64,000 nucleotides of DNA from a virus. Every line of letters starts with the position of its first letter. The stretch's first letter is position 1. The stretch is from IMG/VR virus record IMGVR_UViG_3300027985_000843, positions 124,001 through 188,000 of that record; one strand, written 5' to 3'. A program made the translations under genes and the position numbers. Under the pieces are notes generated by a model that was given only the letters and a program-made list of their open reading frames with translations, did not search any database and was not told the DNA's origin. Of the stretch, positions 38,208 through 46,041 are shown piece by piece.

Positions 38208-38242
38208 CCTAGCTCTTGATTATCAGCCTGTCAAGAGCTAGG
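38208..38242 (-). terminator. Perfect 12-bp hairpin between sheath gene and homing endonuclease
   Basis: CCTAGCTCTTGA pairs perfectly with TCAAGAGCTAGG (arms 38231-38242 and 38208-38219 on the minus strand, loop 11 bases). It follows the sheath stop by about 20 bases. There is no U-run, so it may stabilise the sheath mRNA end or, because the last arm ends in GCTAGG nine bases before the endonuclease ATG, hide that gene's ribosome site. Confidence 0.6.
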
Positions 38243-38263
38243 TTTAGAAAGTTCTGGCCCCTG

Positions 38264-41200
38264 TTAAATCCTTGCTCTCAAGTTGAATGTCAGGACAATG
38301 TACAGAAGCGGGAAAATCGGCTGGTAGTACGACTCGTAGCGCATGATGGTCGGGTCATCCGGATCGACCGTTGCCGAGATACCGGTGAAGGCTCCGACGA
38401 TCTCCGCCTGAACGAGCTGCTTGAACAGCGAGGTCATCGAGACCTCGACCTCGTTCGTACGGCTGCTCAGGTACTTGGTTCCCACGAAGGAGTCGAGAAC
38501 CACACGGCTCTGTTGCTGCACGTAGTCGGCGATCTGCGTGACCGTCGGCAGACGGGTCAGAACGCTGGTCATGTCGGTCGTCAAACCCTGTCGGATTCGG
38601 ACGATCGGGGACAGGTCCTCCAGGAGCGTGATGCCCGCGACAGCCGTCTGGTTCATCTGGATCGGATCCAGGATGCGAGGCAGTCGAGTGAAGCCGATGA
38701 CGTGCCGACGCGTCCACGGGGTCGCGACGTCCACAGCCGGGGAGATCACCGCACCACCCACCGCAGCGGCGAGGAAGGTGCCGTCCACCAGAACCTCGAA
38801 GTTCTCTCCCAGCTCGTTGGTCAGGGTGACAACTGCCGAGTCCGGATAGACGGCCGCGATGCGGTTGCTCAAGAGAGCCTTGGCGATGGTCTGAGCACTG
38901 GTCGGAGAAGTCCCCGACGCAAACCCGATGATGCCCATTCGCTCCGACTGGTTCCGGATGTTCGACTGCGTTTCGCAGTGCTGCATCAGGAAGCTGTAGA
39001 CCGACGTGTCGGTGGACAGCGGGAGCAAAAGGTTGGGCCGGATGTTGCCCGGCAACGGAGTCGCCAGGTCAGCGATGGCGTTGTTGAAGCTCTGTGCCGA
39101 CGCCTGGTTGGTGTTGACCACCTTGAGCACCTGCTTGATGCCCACGAGGACTGCACCGTTCTGGATCGCCAGGTAGGATGCGAGGGTGACCCGGTTCTCT
39201 GCCGAGAGGGGGCCGAAGTTCGCCTCGATCGTCTTGAACTGCTGGTACAGACGCGTCGAGAAGTCCTGCTTCATGAACTTGTAGGTGATGTAGTAGTAGT
39301 CGCCGATGGCCGGTTCCAAACCGCTCGGGTCGAACGTCTGGACAGTCGCGGTGTCGTCCACTCCCACACCCACGGTGTCGGTGACCACCACTTCGAGGCC
39401 GCCGATCGAGAGCCACGGAACGGCCGGGTTGACCTGGAAGGTCGGCGAGACGATCATGGTGAAGTTGCCGGTCGGGGTGTAGGTCCCGGTGGCTGCTGCC
39501 AAGACGGTGAAGCGCAGACCCGTGGTAGCGTCCGTGTAGGTCTGACCGGGGATGCCGGTACCGGCGGACCCACTCGCGTTCGAGGAGGTCACGGTGAAGA
39601 TGTCGTGTGCGTCCTCTCCGTTGTCGCCGCTGGTGCCCGGGATGATCTCAGTCCCAGTACCCTCGATGAAGGCACTCGTGGTGCCCGTCGCGAAGGCGAT
39701 GGTCGAGGTCGTCGCACCCGTCGCGATCGACTCGATGGTGACGTAGTCCTGACCCTCGATCTGGCTCACATACGCGACACCATCGGTCACGAAGCTTGCC
39801 GTTGCCACGAGTTCGTCGACGATCTCCTGGGCCCCGACCTGCGTCCAGCTCGCTCGATCTCCCGAGGTGAAGCCAAGGACTGTCAGAGCGGTGGAGGTTG
39901 ACAAGATCTCGACACTCGAACCCGCGTTGAAGGTTGTGGAAGTGAGGCGGACCTTGTTGAGGTTGGCGAGAGTGCCAACCGATGCCACGCCTGTGACCAC
40001 AGAGTTGATGTCACCGGCGATCGTAGCCGCTGTCACCGCCGCGCCTGCCGTCAGGGTGACCTGGTAGTCGACACCGTCCACTCGGACGTCGAGCTGGTCG
40101 TCCACGCCCGCCGTGACCAGGAAGGGGCCGGCCTCGGTACCAAGGAGGGTGGCTGGCTTCGTGGTCGCCGTCGGAGTACCGCTGGCGCTCTGGAAGGTCT
40201 CGAACCCAAGGTACGTCTCCGCAGTGCCCTGACGAACAGCCACGGTCGAGGCGTGGTCGAAGCCGCCGGGGAGGGCCGCCGGGGTCGAGTAGGATTCGAT
40301 GATGATGAACGCGGCCGTCGCTCCGATGCTCACCGCCTGAGCGAGGGCATTCGGTGCGGTGGCCGTGAAGTCGATACCACCGGAACCTGAGAAGTCCGCC
40401 GCGTCGATGGCCGCATTGATGTCGGTGACGATCTGCGCAGGGGTCGGGTTCGGCAAGCCTGTCGTCAACGTGACGTCGATCTCGTTCGGCGAACCGTCGA
40501 TCGTGATCTTCAGGGAGTCGTTGACAGCGGCCGTGATGGTTGCCGTCAAGCTGCCCGCCGTCAGGGCGATGCGGCTGCCAACAAGATAACCCTTGGCGGC
40601 CGTGTCGAGGTCGGTGACGTAAGGGGTCCCATTGAGGGTCGTACGCCAGAAGTCCGAGGCCCCAGCGAACATGCTGTAGGGGGCGGGCCCTTCGTTCGTG
40701 TAGACGGCATTGAGAGCCGCCGACGAAGAGAAGGTCACCGTCACGATCTCAGCCACCGGGGTTCCCGCGCCTGTGTGGAACGCGTCCGGAATGGTCTCCA
40801 CACCTCGCGGCCACTGCACCGTCTCCGGCAGGCCGGTCTTGACCCCAAAGCGGCACTGGTACAGGTTCGTGGCGTACGTCGTCGAATACACTTCGTACTG
40901 ACCCACGCCCACGGACCCTGCCACCTTGTTGGTGAAGATGTAGGTGTCATCCGAGAGACGGGAGTACCAGAAGGTCGCGTAAGCGTTGTGGTCCGGCGGG
41001 ACCGCGTCCTTCAAGGTGATGGTGCGGGTGGTTGCATCCACCTGCGTCACGGTGACGGGGTTGCGGCCGAGCGCGTCGCGGAGGTCGCGACCGGTGTACA
41101 CGATGACGAGATCAGGCCGATTGGTGTTCAGGCCAACGCGGTTGTTGCTGATCGCGGTGTACACGGAAGACCCCAACGGGGTATCGCGGCCGTTACCCAA

Positions 41201-42559
41201 GGTGGGAATCTCGGGCAGCAAGAACTGATTGGGGCTCTGTACCGCCGGCACCACCGTGGTGTTGACCACCCGGGTGCACTCGGCGTTGTAGAGCTTGTCG
41301 TCCACGAGGGTCGGGATGATCTGGGTGTCGTCGAAGACGGTGGCCCCAGCCGTTCTGCTCGTCGAAGCAACCACGTAGCTCGCGCCCCAGTGGATGATCG
41401 ACACGTCCGCACTCGGGTTCGAGACAACGAAGTCTTGCTCTTCGATGTAGTCGTTGCGGTTCGGAGAGAACCCGCAGCGAATGACATCGGTGACCATCGT
41501 GTTGGGCAGGTAGTCGAAGGTGTCCTGCCAGGTGTTCGCCCAGTATTGGATGGTCACGGTCGAACCGCTCGCGGGCGGCTGCGACAGGGTCACAACGCCA
41601 TTGGTACCATCCACCGAGATGGGGATGACCTGCACGCCATTGACCATGACCACGACCTTGCTCGTATCCGTCGTGGTGATGCCGCCGTCGGTGCCATCGA
41701 CGATCGGACGCTGGAAGACACGGAAGGCTGTGTTGCGGCTCGTCTGGGCACCGGCTGCGAATCCGAGGATCCCGTTGGCGTTGCCGCTGCCGATGACGAT
41801 GCTCTGAGCCGCCGTGAGACGCAGGTGGCTGCCACCTTGCTCGTCCGTGTAGACGGAGGTCGTCAGGCCGGTGATGGCTGCCGCGTCGACAAGGGCCTTG
41901 AGGCCGGCGGCCGTGTAGGTTCCCGCTGCGAAGACGACCGTTGACTCGGAGCCGCCATCGATGGTCAGGGAGAACGTGTCGGTGGTGCTGAGCGTGATGG
42001 TGTACGTCGCTGCTGCGGGAGCCGTCAGGATGGCCTGTTCCGTCGTCACCTGGTCGGACACGATGTCCGTAAAGGCGGTGTCGCCACGGTGGAAGTAGTA
42101 GGTGCAACGAACGTTGGAGCCCACGGGCGGGGGCACCTGGAGGACGACGTAACCGCCGGTCCCCTGAACACTGCCAACTGCAACCTGCTGCCCGTCCACG
42201 GTCACGCTGACATGACGAGGGCTGTTCGCCGTACGCCCGAAGCCTTCACCGGTGACGATCGGGTAGTTGCGGACACGGAACCGGGAAACGGCACCGTTGG
42301 CTGCCCCCAGAACGGGGCTGTTGGGGTTCGTCGAGTCAACCACGAACCTTTGCGAGACATCCTCACTGACAATCTGCTGGTCCAGGGTGGCAGAAGAGCC
42401 ACGAACCAACTCCAGGTCCGGCTGCTCCAACTCTTCCTGTCCCACGCCGATGAGCACAGGGATTCTCAGCCCCGCGACCATGTTGGCCGCATTGGCTTCG
42501 GTGAGGGTGCGGGTGTAGATCCCAGGGGGTACGTACGTAGCGAGAGGTCCAAGAGCCAC
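38264..42559 (-). CDS. Tail sheath protein, 1431 aa, with large beta insertions
   Basis: The N-terminus (VPPGIYTRTLTEANAANMVA, then IPVLIGVG) and the last 370 residues (RVVLDSFVGTKYLSSRTNEV, then QLVQAEIVGAFTG and the final strand LYIVLTFNLRARI) are those of contractile sheath proteins. The start is GTG with AAAGGAG seven bases upstream. Usual sheaths are 400-700 residues. Here residues about 183-265, 668-785 and 808-895 hold a repeated beta module (for example VDDQLDVRVDGVDYQVTL ending VLGF), also found in the gp25-like and 52118-53230 genes. Three copies of a 12-base leader motif precede it. The modules probably decorate the outside of the tail. Confidence 0.93.
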   Translation of the reverse strand: MALGPLATYVPPGIYTRTLTEANAANMVAGLRIPVLIGVGQEELEQPDLELVRGSSATLDQQIVSEDVSQRFVVDSTNPNSPVLGAANGAVSRFRVRNYPIVTGEGFGRTANSPRHVSVTVDGQQVAVGSVQGTGGYVVLQVPPPVGSNVRCTYYFHRGDTAFTDIVSDQVTTEQAILTAPAAATYTITLSTTDTFSLTIDGGSESTVVFAAGTYTAAGLKALVDAAAITGLTTSVYTDEQGGSHLRLTAAQSIVIGSGNANGILGFAAGAQTSRNTAFRVFQRPIVDGTDGGITTTDTSKVVVMVNGVQVIPISVDGTNGVVTLSQPPASGSTVTIQYWANTWQDTFDYLPNTMVTDVIRCGFSPNRNDYIEEQDFVVSNPSADVSIIHWGASYVVASTSRTAGATVFDDTQIIPTLVDDKLYNAECTRVVNTTVVPAVQSPNQFLLPEIPTLGNGRDTPLGSSVYTAISNNRVGLNTNRPDLVIVYTGRDLRDALGRNPVTVTQVDATTRTITLKDAVPPDHNAYATFWYSRLSDDTYIFTNKVAGSVGVGQYEVYSTTYATNLYQCRFGVKTGLPETVQWPRGVETIPDAFHTGAGTPVAEIVTVTFSSSAALNAVYTNEGPAPYSMFAGASDFWRTTLNGTPYVTDLDTAAKGYLVGSRIALTAGSLTATITAAVNDSLKITIDGSPNEIDVTLTTGLPNPTPAQIVTDINAAIDAADFSGSGGIDFTATAPNALAQAVSIGATAAFIIIESYSTPAALPGGFDHASTVAVRQGTAETYLGFETFQSASGTPTATTKPATLLGTEAGPFLVTAGVDDQLDVRVDGVDYQVTLTAGAAVTAATIAGDINSVVTGVASVGTLANLNKVRLTSTTFNAGSSVEILSTSTALTVLGFTSGDRASWTQVGAQEIVDELVATASFVTDGVAYVSQIEGQDYVTIESIATGATTSTIAFATGTTSAFIEGTGTEIIPGTSGDNGEDAHDIFTVTSSNASGSAGTGIPGQTYTDATTGLRFTVLAAATGTYTPTGNFTMIVSPTFQVNPAVPWLSIGGLEVVVTDTVGVGVDDTATVQTFDPSGLEPAIGDYYYITYKFMKQDFSTRLYQQFKTIEANFGPLSAENRVTLASYLAIQNGAVLVGIKQVLKVVNTNQASAQSFNNAIADLATPLPGNIRPNLLLPLSTDTSVYSFLMQHCETQSNIRNQSERMGIIGFASGTSPTSAQTIAKALLSNRIAAVYPDSAVVTLTNELGENFEVLVDGTFLAAAVGGAVISPAVDVATPWTRRHVIGFTRLPRILDPIQMNQTAVAGITLLEDLSPIVRIRQGLTTDMTSVLTRLPTVTQIADYVQQQSRVVLDSFVGTKYLSSRTNEVEVSMTSLFKQLVQAEIVGAFTGISATVDPDDPTIMRYESYYQPIFPLLYIVLTFNLRARI

Positions 42560-42591
42560 GGTGGTCTCCTTTTGCGAAGTGTTTCTTTTCT

Positions 42592-42633
42592 GGATCTGGG
42601 TCTAGGGCTTTTGGATCTGGGTCTGGATCTGGG
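42592..42633 (-). repeat. Three copies of the leader motif AGACCCAGATCC before the sheath gene
   Basis: On the plus strand GGATCTGGGTCT occurs at 42592-42603 and 42613-42624, and GGATCTGGG at 42625-42633. They lie in the 138-nt gap between the FmdB-type gene and the sheath gene, with AAAGGAG for the sheath just downstream. The same 12 bases precede the actin-like gene and a degenerate form precedes the tail tube. A role in translation or RNA processing of abundant proteins is inferred. Confidence 0.6.
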
Positions 42634-42697
42634 TATTCATTTGGAGGTCGGATGCCCGTCCTCTACCCCCATCATGCGAACGAAAGCATTATCGAAG

Positions 42698-43111
42698 TCA
42701 GTCTTCGGCTACTTCGAACTGCCGGATCCGATCGACGATCTTCTTTCGTTCTGCGACGACGTTACCGCCCTCTTCGTACTCGATGGCGTTAGCGTAGGTT
42801 CGACGCCGAAGGGCTCGGGTGCCTCCGACCTCCCTCACCTTTTCCTTGACCTTCTCACGCTCGTCGTATTCTTCCCAACGTGCCTCGGCAGAACGTCCCA
42901 CAGCTTGGTCAGCCGTAGGGGAGTCATGCTTGGTCACGCCACTGTTGCCGGGAGTCGAACCAGGGGTGAAGTCAAAACCAAAGCCTTGTCCATCCCACTG
43001 GCGAGGGGCTTCCTCACCGCAGTCAGGGCAGACGTGCATGGAGTGGTTTCCGGCCTTGAGCGTGCGGGTGAACTGCACTCCGCACAAGCAGCTGAATGTG
43101 TACTGGGGCAT
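42698..43111 (-). CDS. FmdB-type zinc-ribbon protein, 137 aa
   Basis: Residues 1-40 form an FmdB-like zinc ribbon with C8, C10, C28 and C31 (MPQYTFSCLCGVQF and HVCPDCGEEAPRQW). The remainder is a charged helical segment (SAEARWEEYDEREKVKEKVR) with a final ERKKIVDRIRQFEV helix. Small FmdB-like proteins are common in phage structural operons, but their role is unsettled; zinc-dependent nucleic acid binding or assembly control are options. The ATG at 43111 follows GATGAGGATGAG. It stands between the tail-completion gene and the sheath. Confidence 0.82.
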   Translation of the reverse strand: MPQYTFSCLCGVQFTRTLKAGNHSMHVCPDCGEEAPRQWDGQGFGFDFTPGSTPGNSGVTKHDSPTADQAVGRSAEARWEEYDEREKVKEKVREVGGTRALRRRTYANAIEYEEGGNVVAERKKIVDRIRQFEVAED

Positions 43112-43129
43112 CTCATCCTCATCTGATTT

Positions 43130-44299
43130 TTAGCTGATCTTCTCGTAGTCGCTGTTCCGGTCAATCAAGACTGCCCGGGTAGCGAAGAACAGGTCATCTG
43201 GTACCTGATGAATCCCTGAGGGCGCCGACGGATCTTCATCCCCGGCAGCTGTCACAGGCGTGACTCTGGACAAGGTGAGAGGTATGGGAATGTGGATCTC
43301 CCAGTCCGCTTGAACCTGCACAGACATTGACGCCTGATAGTACGAGTCGTCACCCGTTTCATCGGCGATCTCTTCCGATTCCCCGCCCATGGACACATCG
43401 ATCAACTCGATGCCCTCCAGGGCCAGCTTGGACCTCTTCTCGCCCCACAGGTACATAACCAGCAGGTCGGCGATCTCCTCCATCTGGTAGGGGTCACGAG
43501 CAATGACGTCGATATCGAAACTGGCTTCGAACTTCCCACCATACGCTTGAGCGGTGCTCACTCGATCGTCGTACACGACCACCGCAACCTTCTGACCTGC
43601 CTCTGCCCTCTTCCCGAAAGCCAAGACAACACCGGGCAAGGTCACACTGTCCGCAGAGTTCCACTTGAAGGGGATAGGGCCCCTAGACTCACCGGCATAT
43701 CGGTAGTCCGCTGTCACCAGCGAATCGGACGAGAATCGAGACAGGAACGTGATGGCTCCCGAGGGGGTCGCTGTGTAGTCTCGTCCCTCAAGAAGGGGGA
43801 ACTTCCGGTCCATCCACAAGCGAAGCGTGTTGGCAACCGGCTCTTGTTGGAGCTGCGCTGTGTGTTCCAATCCGCTCTGGAACAGGATGACGCCCTCGTC
43901 CTTCTGTGTGAGCAGAGGGTCCACAGCAAAGAACCCGATCTCGCCCGCGTCCGTGGGTGCCTGTAGGATCTCGATGAAATAGACCCCAGGGAGGGTTTGC
44001 AGGCCGTTCTCTTGGATGGCCCTCAGGTCTTCCCGGACCCACTCCAGCGGATAGACGGGGGAGCCGACGTACGCCAACATGACGTGGCTCAAGATCGTCC
44101 CCACGTAGTTGTCAGCCGAGAGCTGTACCTTGTTGGCGTTGGAACCCTTGACCACGATCCCGAACTGAGGCCGGCTGTCGAAGGCGAACTTGTTCTGGAT
44201 GTTTGGTGTGATCTTGCGGAAAACAGGATGCTTGCTGAAGCTGTCCTGAAGCTCCAGGAGGATGCGATTCTTGAGGGCGCCGATCAGGTAGTAGAACAC
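43130..44299 (-). CDS. Probable tail completion/terminator protein, 389 aa
   Basis: The start is a GTG sharing bases with the stop of the actin-like gene (TAGTG). The N-terminal helix IGALKNRILLELQDSFS and the strands PQFGIVVKGSNANKVQLSAD and MLAYVGSPVYPLEWVRED resemble neck or tail terminator proteins of large myoviruses. A C-terminal part around KFEASFDIDVIARDPYQMEE, then ADLLVMYLW and QADWEIHIPI has the alternating helix-strand pattern of tail terminators (gpU/gp15 type). It lies just upstream of the FmdB-type and sheath genes, where such proteins are usually found. The function is inferred from position and fold pattern. Confidence 0.65.
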   Translation of the reverse strand: MFYYLIGALKNRILLELQDSFSKHPVFRKITPNIQNKFAFDSRPQFGIVVKGSNANKVQLSADNYVGTILSHVMLAYVGSPVYPLEWVREDLRAIQENGLQTLPGVYFIEILQAPTDAGEIGFFAVDPLLTQKDEGVILFQSGLEHTAQLQQEPVANTLRLWMDRKFPLLEGRDYTATPSGAITFLSRFSSDSLVTADYRYAGESRGPIPFKWNSADSVTLPGVVLAFGKRAEAGQKVAVVVYDDRVSTAQAYGGKFEASFDIDVIARDPYQMEEIADLLVMYLWGEKRSKLALEGIELIDVSMGGESEEIADETGDDSYYQASMSVQVQADWEIHIPIPLTLSRVTPVTAAGDEDPSAPSGIHQVPDDLFFATRAVLIDRNSDYEKIS

Positions 44300-45333
44300 T
44301 ACTCGTCCTCGTATTCCTCGACAGCCAACACCAGAAGACCCTCAGCCACCGCTGTCAACGGATTGGCGGCAGCCCGTATGTCGGAAACGTCGATCGGGAA
44401 TCCGTCCTTCTGAATCTTCGAGAATTGCTGCTTGAAGACATCCATGAACCCTTCGACCTTGGACGTGCCGCCGGACACGATGAAGGGAATCGGTTCCAGA
44501 AGCTCCACCTCACCCCGGTTCTTGCTGAACTGGGCGGCGACGTTCTTCAGGCAGTAGTCGATGAGTGCCCGTACGTAGAGCGCAATGGCCTCTTGCTCGC
44601 GATTCTTGGGCTTCGTGAGGTTGACCCCCTTCTCCTTCACGGCACATATCTGAGCGGCCGTTCTGCCCACCGCACGGCCCGATTGTGCGTCCACCCAATC
44701 TCCGCCCCGAGCGAGGGAGAAGTCCATGGCCTGCGTCGCCTGGTAGCTCAGAGCCACATTGCACATACCGGCCCCGAAGCTCACGGCCAGGCCGTTGAAC
44801 ATGTCCTCGGCGCACTGACTGTAGACGATTGCCATGGCCTCATTCGTGGGGTGGGCCTGGTAACCAAGCTCATCCACGATGCGCCGGAAGACTTCCGTGT
44901 GGTAGATGATGTCCTGGCTCGGATCGTCAATCGGCGAAGACGGGACCGAGTAGAAGCAATGCTCTTTCGACTGGACAGGGTCCTGCAAGACGTGATGGAT
45001 CAAGATGCTCAGGATTTCCTGAGCATCGATCTCACCGGACGAGATGACACCCTTGCTCAGAGGGCGACGGGCCTCCCGCTTGAACAGGTTCGCCATCGTC
45101 AGAACGCTGTCCCCAATCACGATGAGCTTGCCGTCCTTCTCGACGTAGTCCACGCTGCTCATCTTGAGGCTTCGCTTGGCCGACATGTCGAGATCCAGGA
45201 AGGCGTCCCGGACCTGACTGACTCGCGTCGCATCGTCGAGCCCTCGACGAGCGGACACGATGTTCATCGTCCCGATATCGAGCCCCACGCCGGGCTTGTA
45301 TGCCTGCTCGGGCTCCACTTTCTTGTTACTCAT
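44299..45333 (-). CDS. Actin-fold ATPase (ParM/MreB-like), 344 aa
   Basis: The order of actin/Hsp70-fold motifs is complete. Phosphate-1 is GLDIGTMN at 17-24 (D19, G21, T22). Connect-1 is NEAMAIVYSQ at 164-173. Phosphate-2 is AVSFGAGMCNVAL at 183-195. GGDWVDAQSG at 210-219 matches the family's GG-x-x-D turn, and the adenosine motif is FIVSGGTSKVEGF at 284-296. The length fits bacterial actins. The phosphate-2 segment has Ser185 where an Asp is usual, so hydrolysis may be altered. It should bind ATP and may polymerise. It lies between the Dps-like and tail-completion genes with a leader motif before its GAGGACTAG site. The fold is clear; the role is unknown. Confidence 0.88.
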   Translation of the reverse strand: MSNKKVEPEQAYKPGVGLDIGTMNIVSARRGLDDATRVSQVRDAFLDLDMSAKRSLKMSSVDYVEKDGKLIVIGDSVLTMANLFKREARRPLSKGVISSGEIDAQEILSILIHHVLQDPVQSKEHCFYSVPSSPIDDPSQDIIYHTEVFRRIVDELGYQAHPTNEAMAIVYSQCAEDMFNGLAVSFGAGMCNVALSYQATQAMDFSLARGGDWVDAQSGRAVGRTAAQICAVKEKGVNLTKPKNREQEAIALYVRALIDYCLKNVAAQFSKNRGEVELLEPIPFIVSGGTSKVEGFMDVFKQQFSKIQKDGFPIDVSDIRAAANPLTAVAEGLLVLAVEEYEDE

Positions 45334-45357
45334 CTAGTCCTCGTTTTCTCTGAATTT

Positions 45358-45369
45358 GGATCTGGGTCT
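45358..45369 (-). repeat. Leader motif copy before the actin-like gene
   Basis: Plus-strand GGATCTGGGTCT, identical over 12 bases to two copies before the sheath gene, lies in the 46-nt gap between the Dps-like gene and the actin-like gene, about 25 bases before the ATG at 45333. The downstream minus-strand bases run AAATTCAGAGAAAACGAGG into the ribosome site. Confidence 0.55.
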
Positions 45370-45379
45370 CGTAGTCGAA

Positions 45380-46018
45380 TCAGCTACGATCGTAGCTGTA
45401 AACGACTTGACGACTTCGTTGCGTCAAGAGGTAGACGAACTCCTCGTGCTTGCTGGCGATGCCCTGAAGAAGGTCGTCCAAGCCTTCGGTCAGTGCCCCT
45501 GACGCCTCGATGTGCTTCTTGATGGTCGTGAGTGCCTTGATCAGCATCGTCTCGGCGTTCAAGGAGAGGGCAACGAGGGCGTTGGGCTCGGGGGCTCCCT
45601 TGTGCCCAAAGCGTTGCTTCCACGTCTCAAGGATGGTGTGCATGCTGTGGACCTGGTCGCACAGGCAAACCTTCGAGGGGTCGCCAGTCAGGCCAACGAG
45701 TCTCTCCGCCAGCCCGTCGATGCCCTCTTGGCTGTCGTTGTACAGACGCTCGAACAGCAGGTGGTCTCCGTAGTAGGCATGCCCCCGCGTCTGCCAGTGG
45801 GCCGTCTGGTGGACCATGGCAAGGAGGCGCAAGCCCACCAAGAGCTGAGACAGAGCGTCGTAGGGACTCTTCGGCTTCGGCACGTCGTAGTAGGCGGCAC
45901 TCTTGTTGACGTATTCGCGAGCCTCCCGACGCTGGACAGCTGTCACCGGAAGATACGGCGGGCCGTCGCGCATCGGGTCGTAGTCCATAGGGTCACGCCA
46001 CACTGCATCCGTGCTCAT
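45380..46018 (-). CDS. Dps-like ferritin with a complete ferroxidase ligand set, 212 aa
   Basis: Residues 50-200 read as a four-helix Dps bundle. The ferroxidase ligands H74, H86, D101 and E105 (HWQTRGHAYYGDH, then DGLAERL) have spacings 12, 15 and 4, exactly those of Dps proteins (H31, H43, D58, E62 in Listeria numbering). The helices TAHWQTRGHAYYGDHLLFER and DSQEGIDGLAERLVGL are diagnostic. A 50-residue N-terminal extension with Pro and Arg may contact DNA or a partner. Dps proteins form 12-mers that oxidise iron with peroxide and protect DNA. Finding it in a tail operon is unusual; it could protect or compact DNA or be packaged in the virion. Confidence 0.9.
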   Translation of the reverse strand: MSTDAVWRDPMDYDPMRDGPPYLPVTAVQRREAREYVNKSAAYYDVPKPKSPYDALSQLLVGLRLLAMVHQTAHWQTRGHAYYGDHLLFERLYNDSQEGIDGLAERLVGLTGDPSKVCLCDQVHSMHTILETWKQRFGHKGAPEPNALVALSLNAETMLIKALTTIKKHIEASGALTEGLDDLLQGIASKHEEFVYLLTQRSRQVVYSYDRS

Positions 46019-46041
46019 GACACACCTCTCGAATCAATGGA

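Noticed and set aside
38216-39901. 561-codon plus-strand frame opposite the sheath C-terminus
   Set aside because: Arg/Asp/Gly/Val repeats with no fold pattern, antisense to the conserved sheath core.
42650-42697. GATAAT box in the sheath leader as a sigma-70 promoter
   Set aside because: No recognisable -35 hexamer lies 16-18 bases upstream, so the match to a -10 is not enough.
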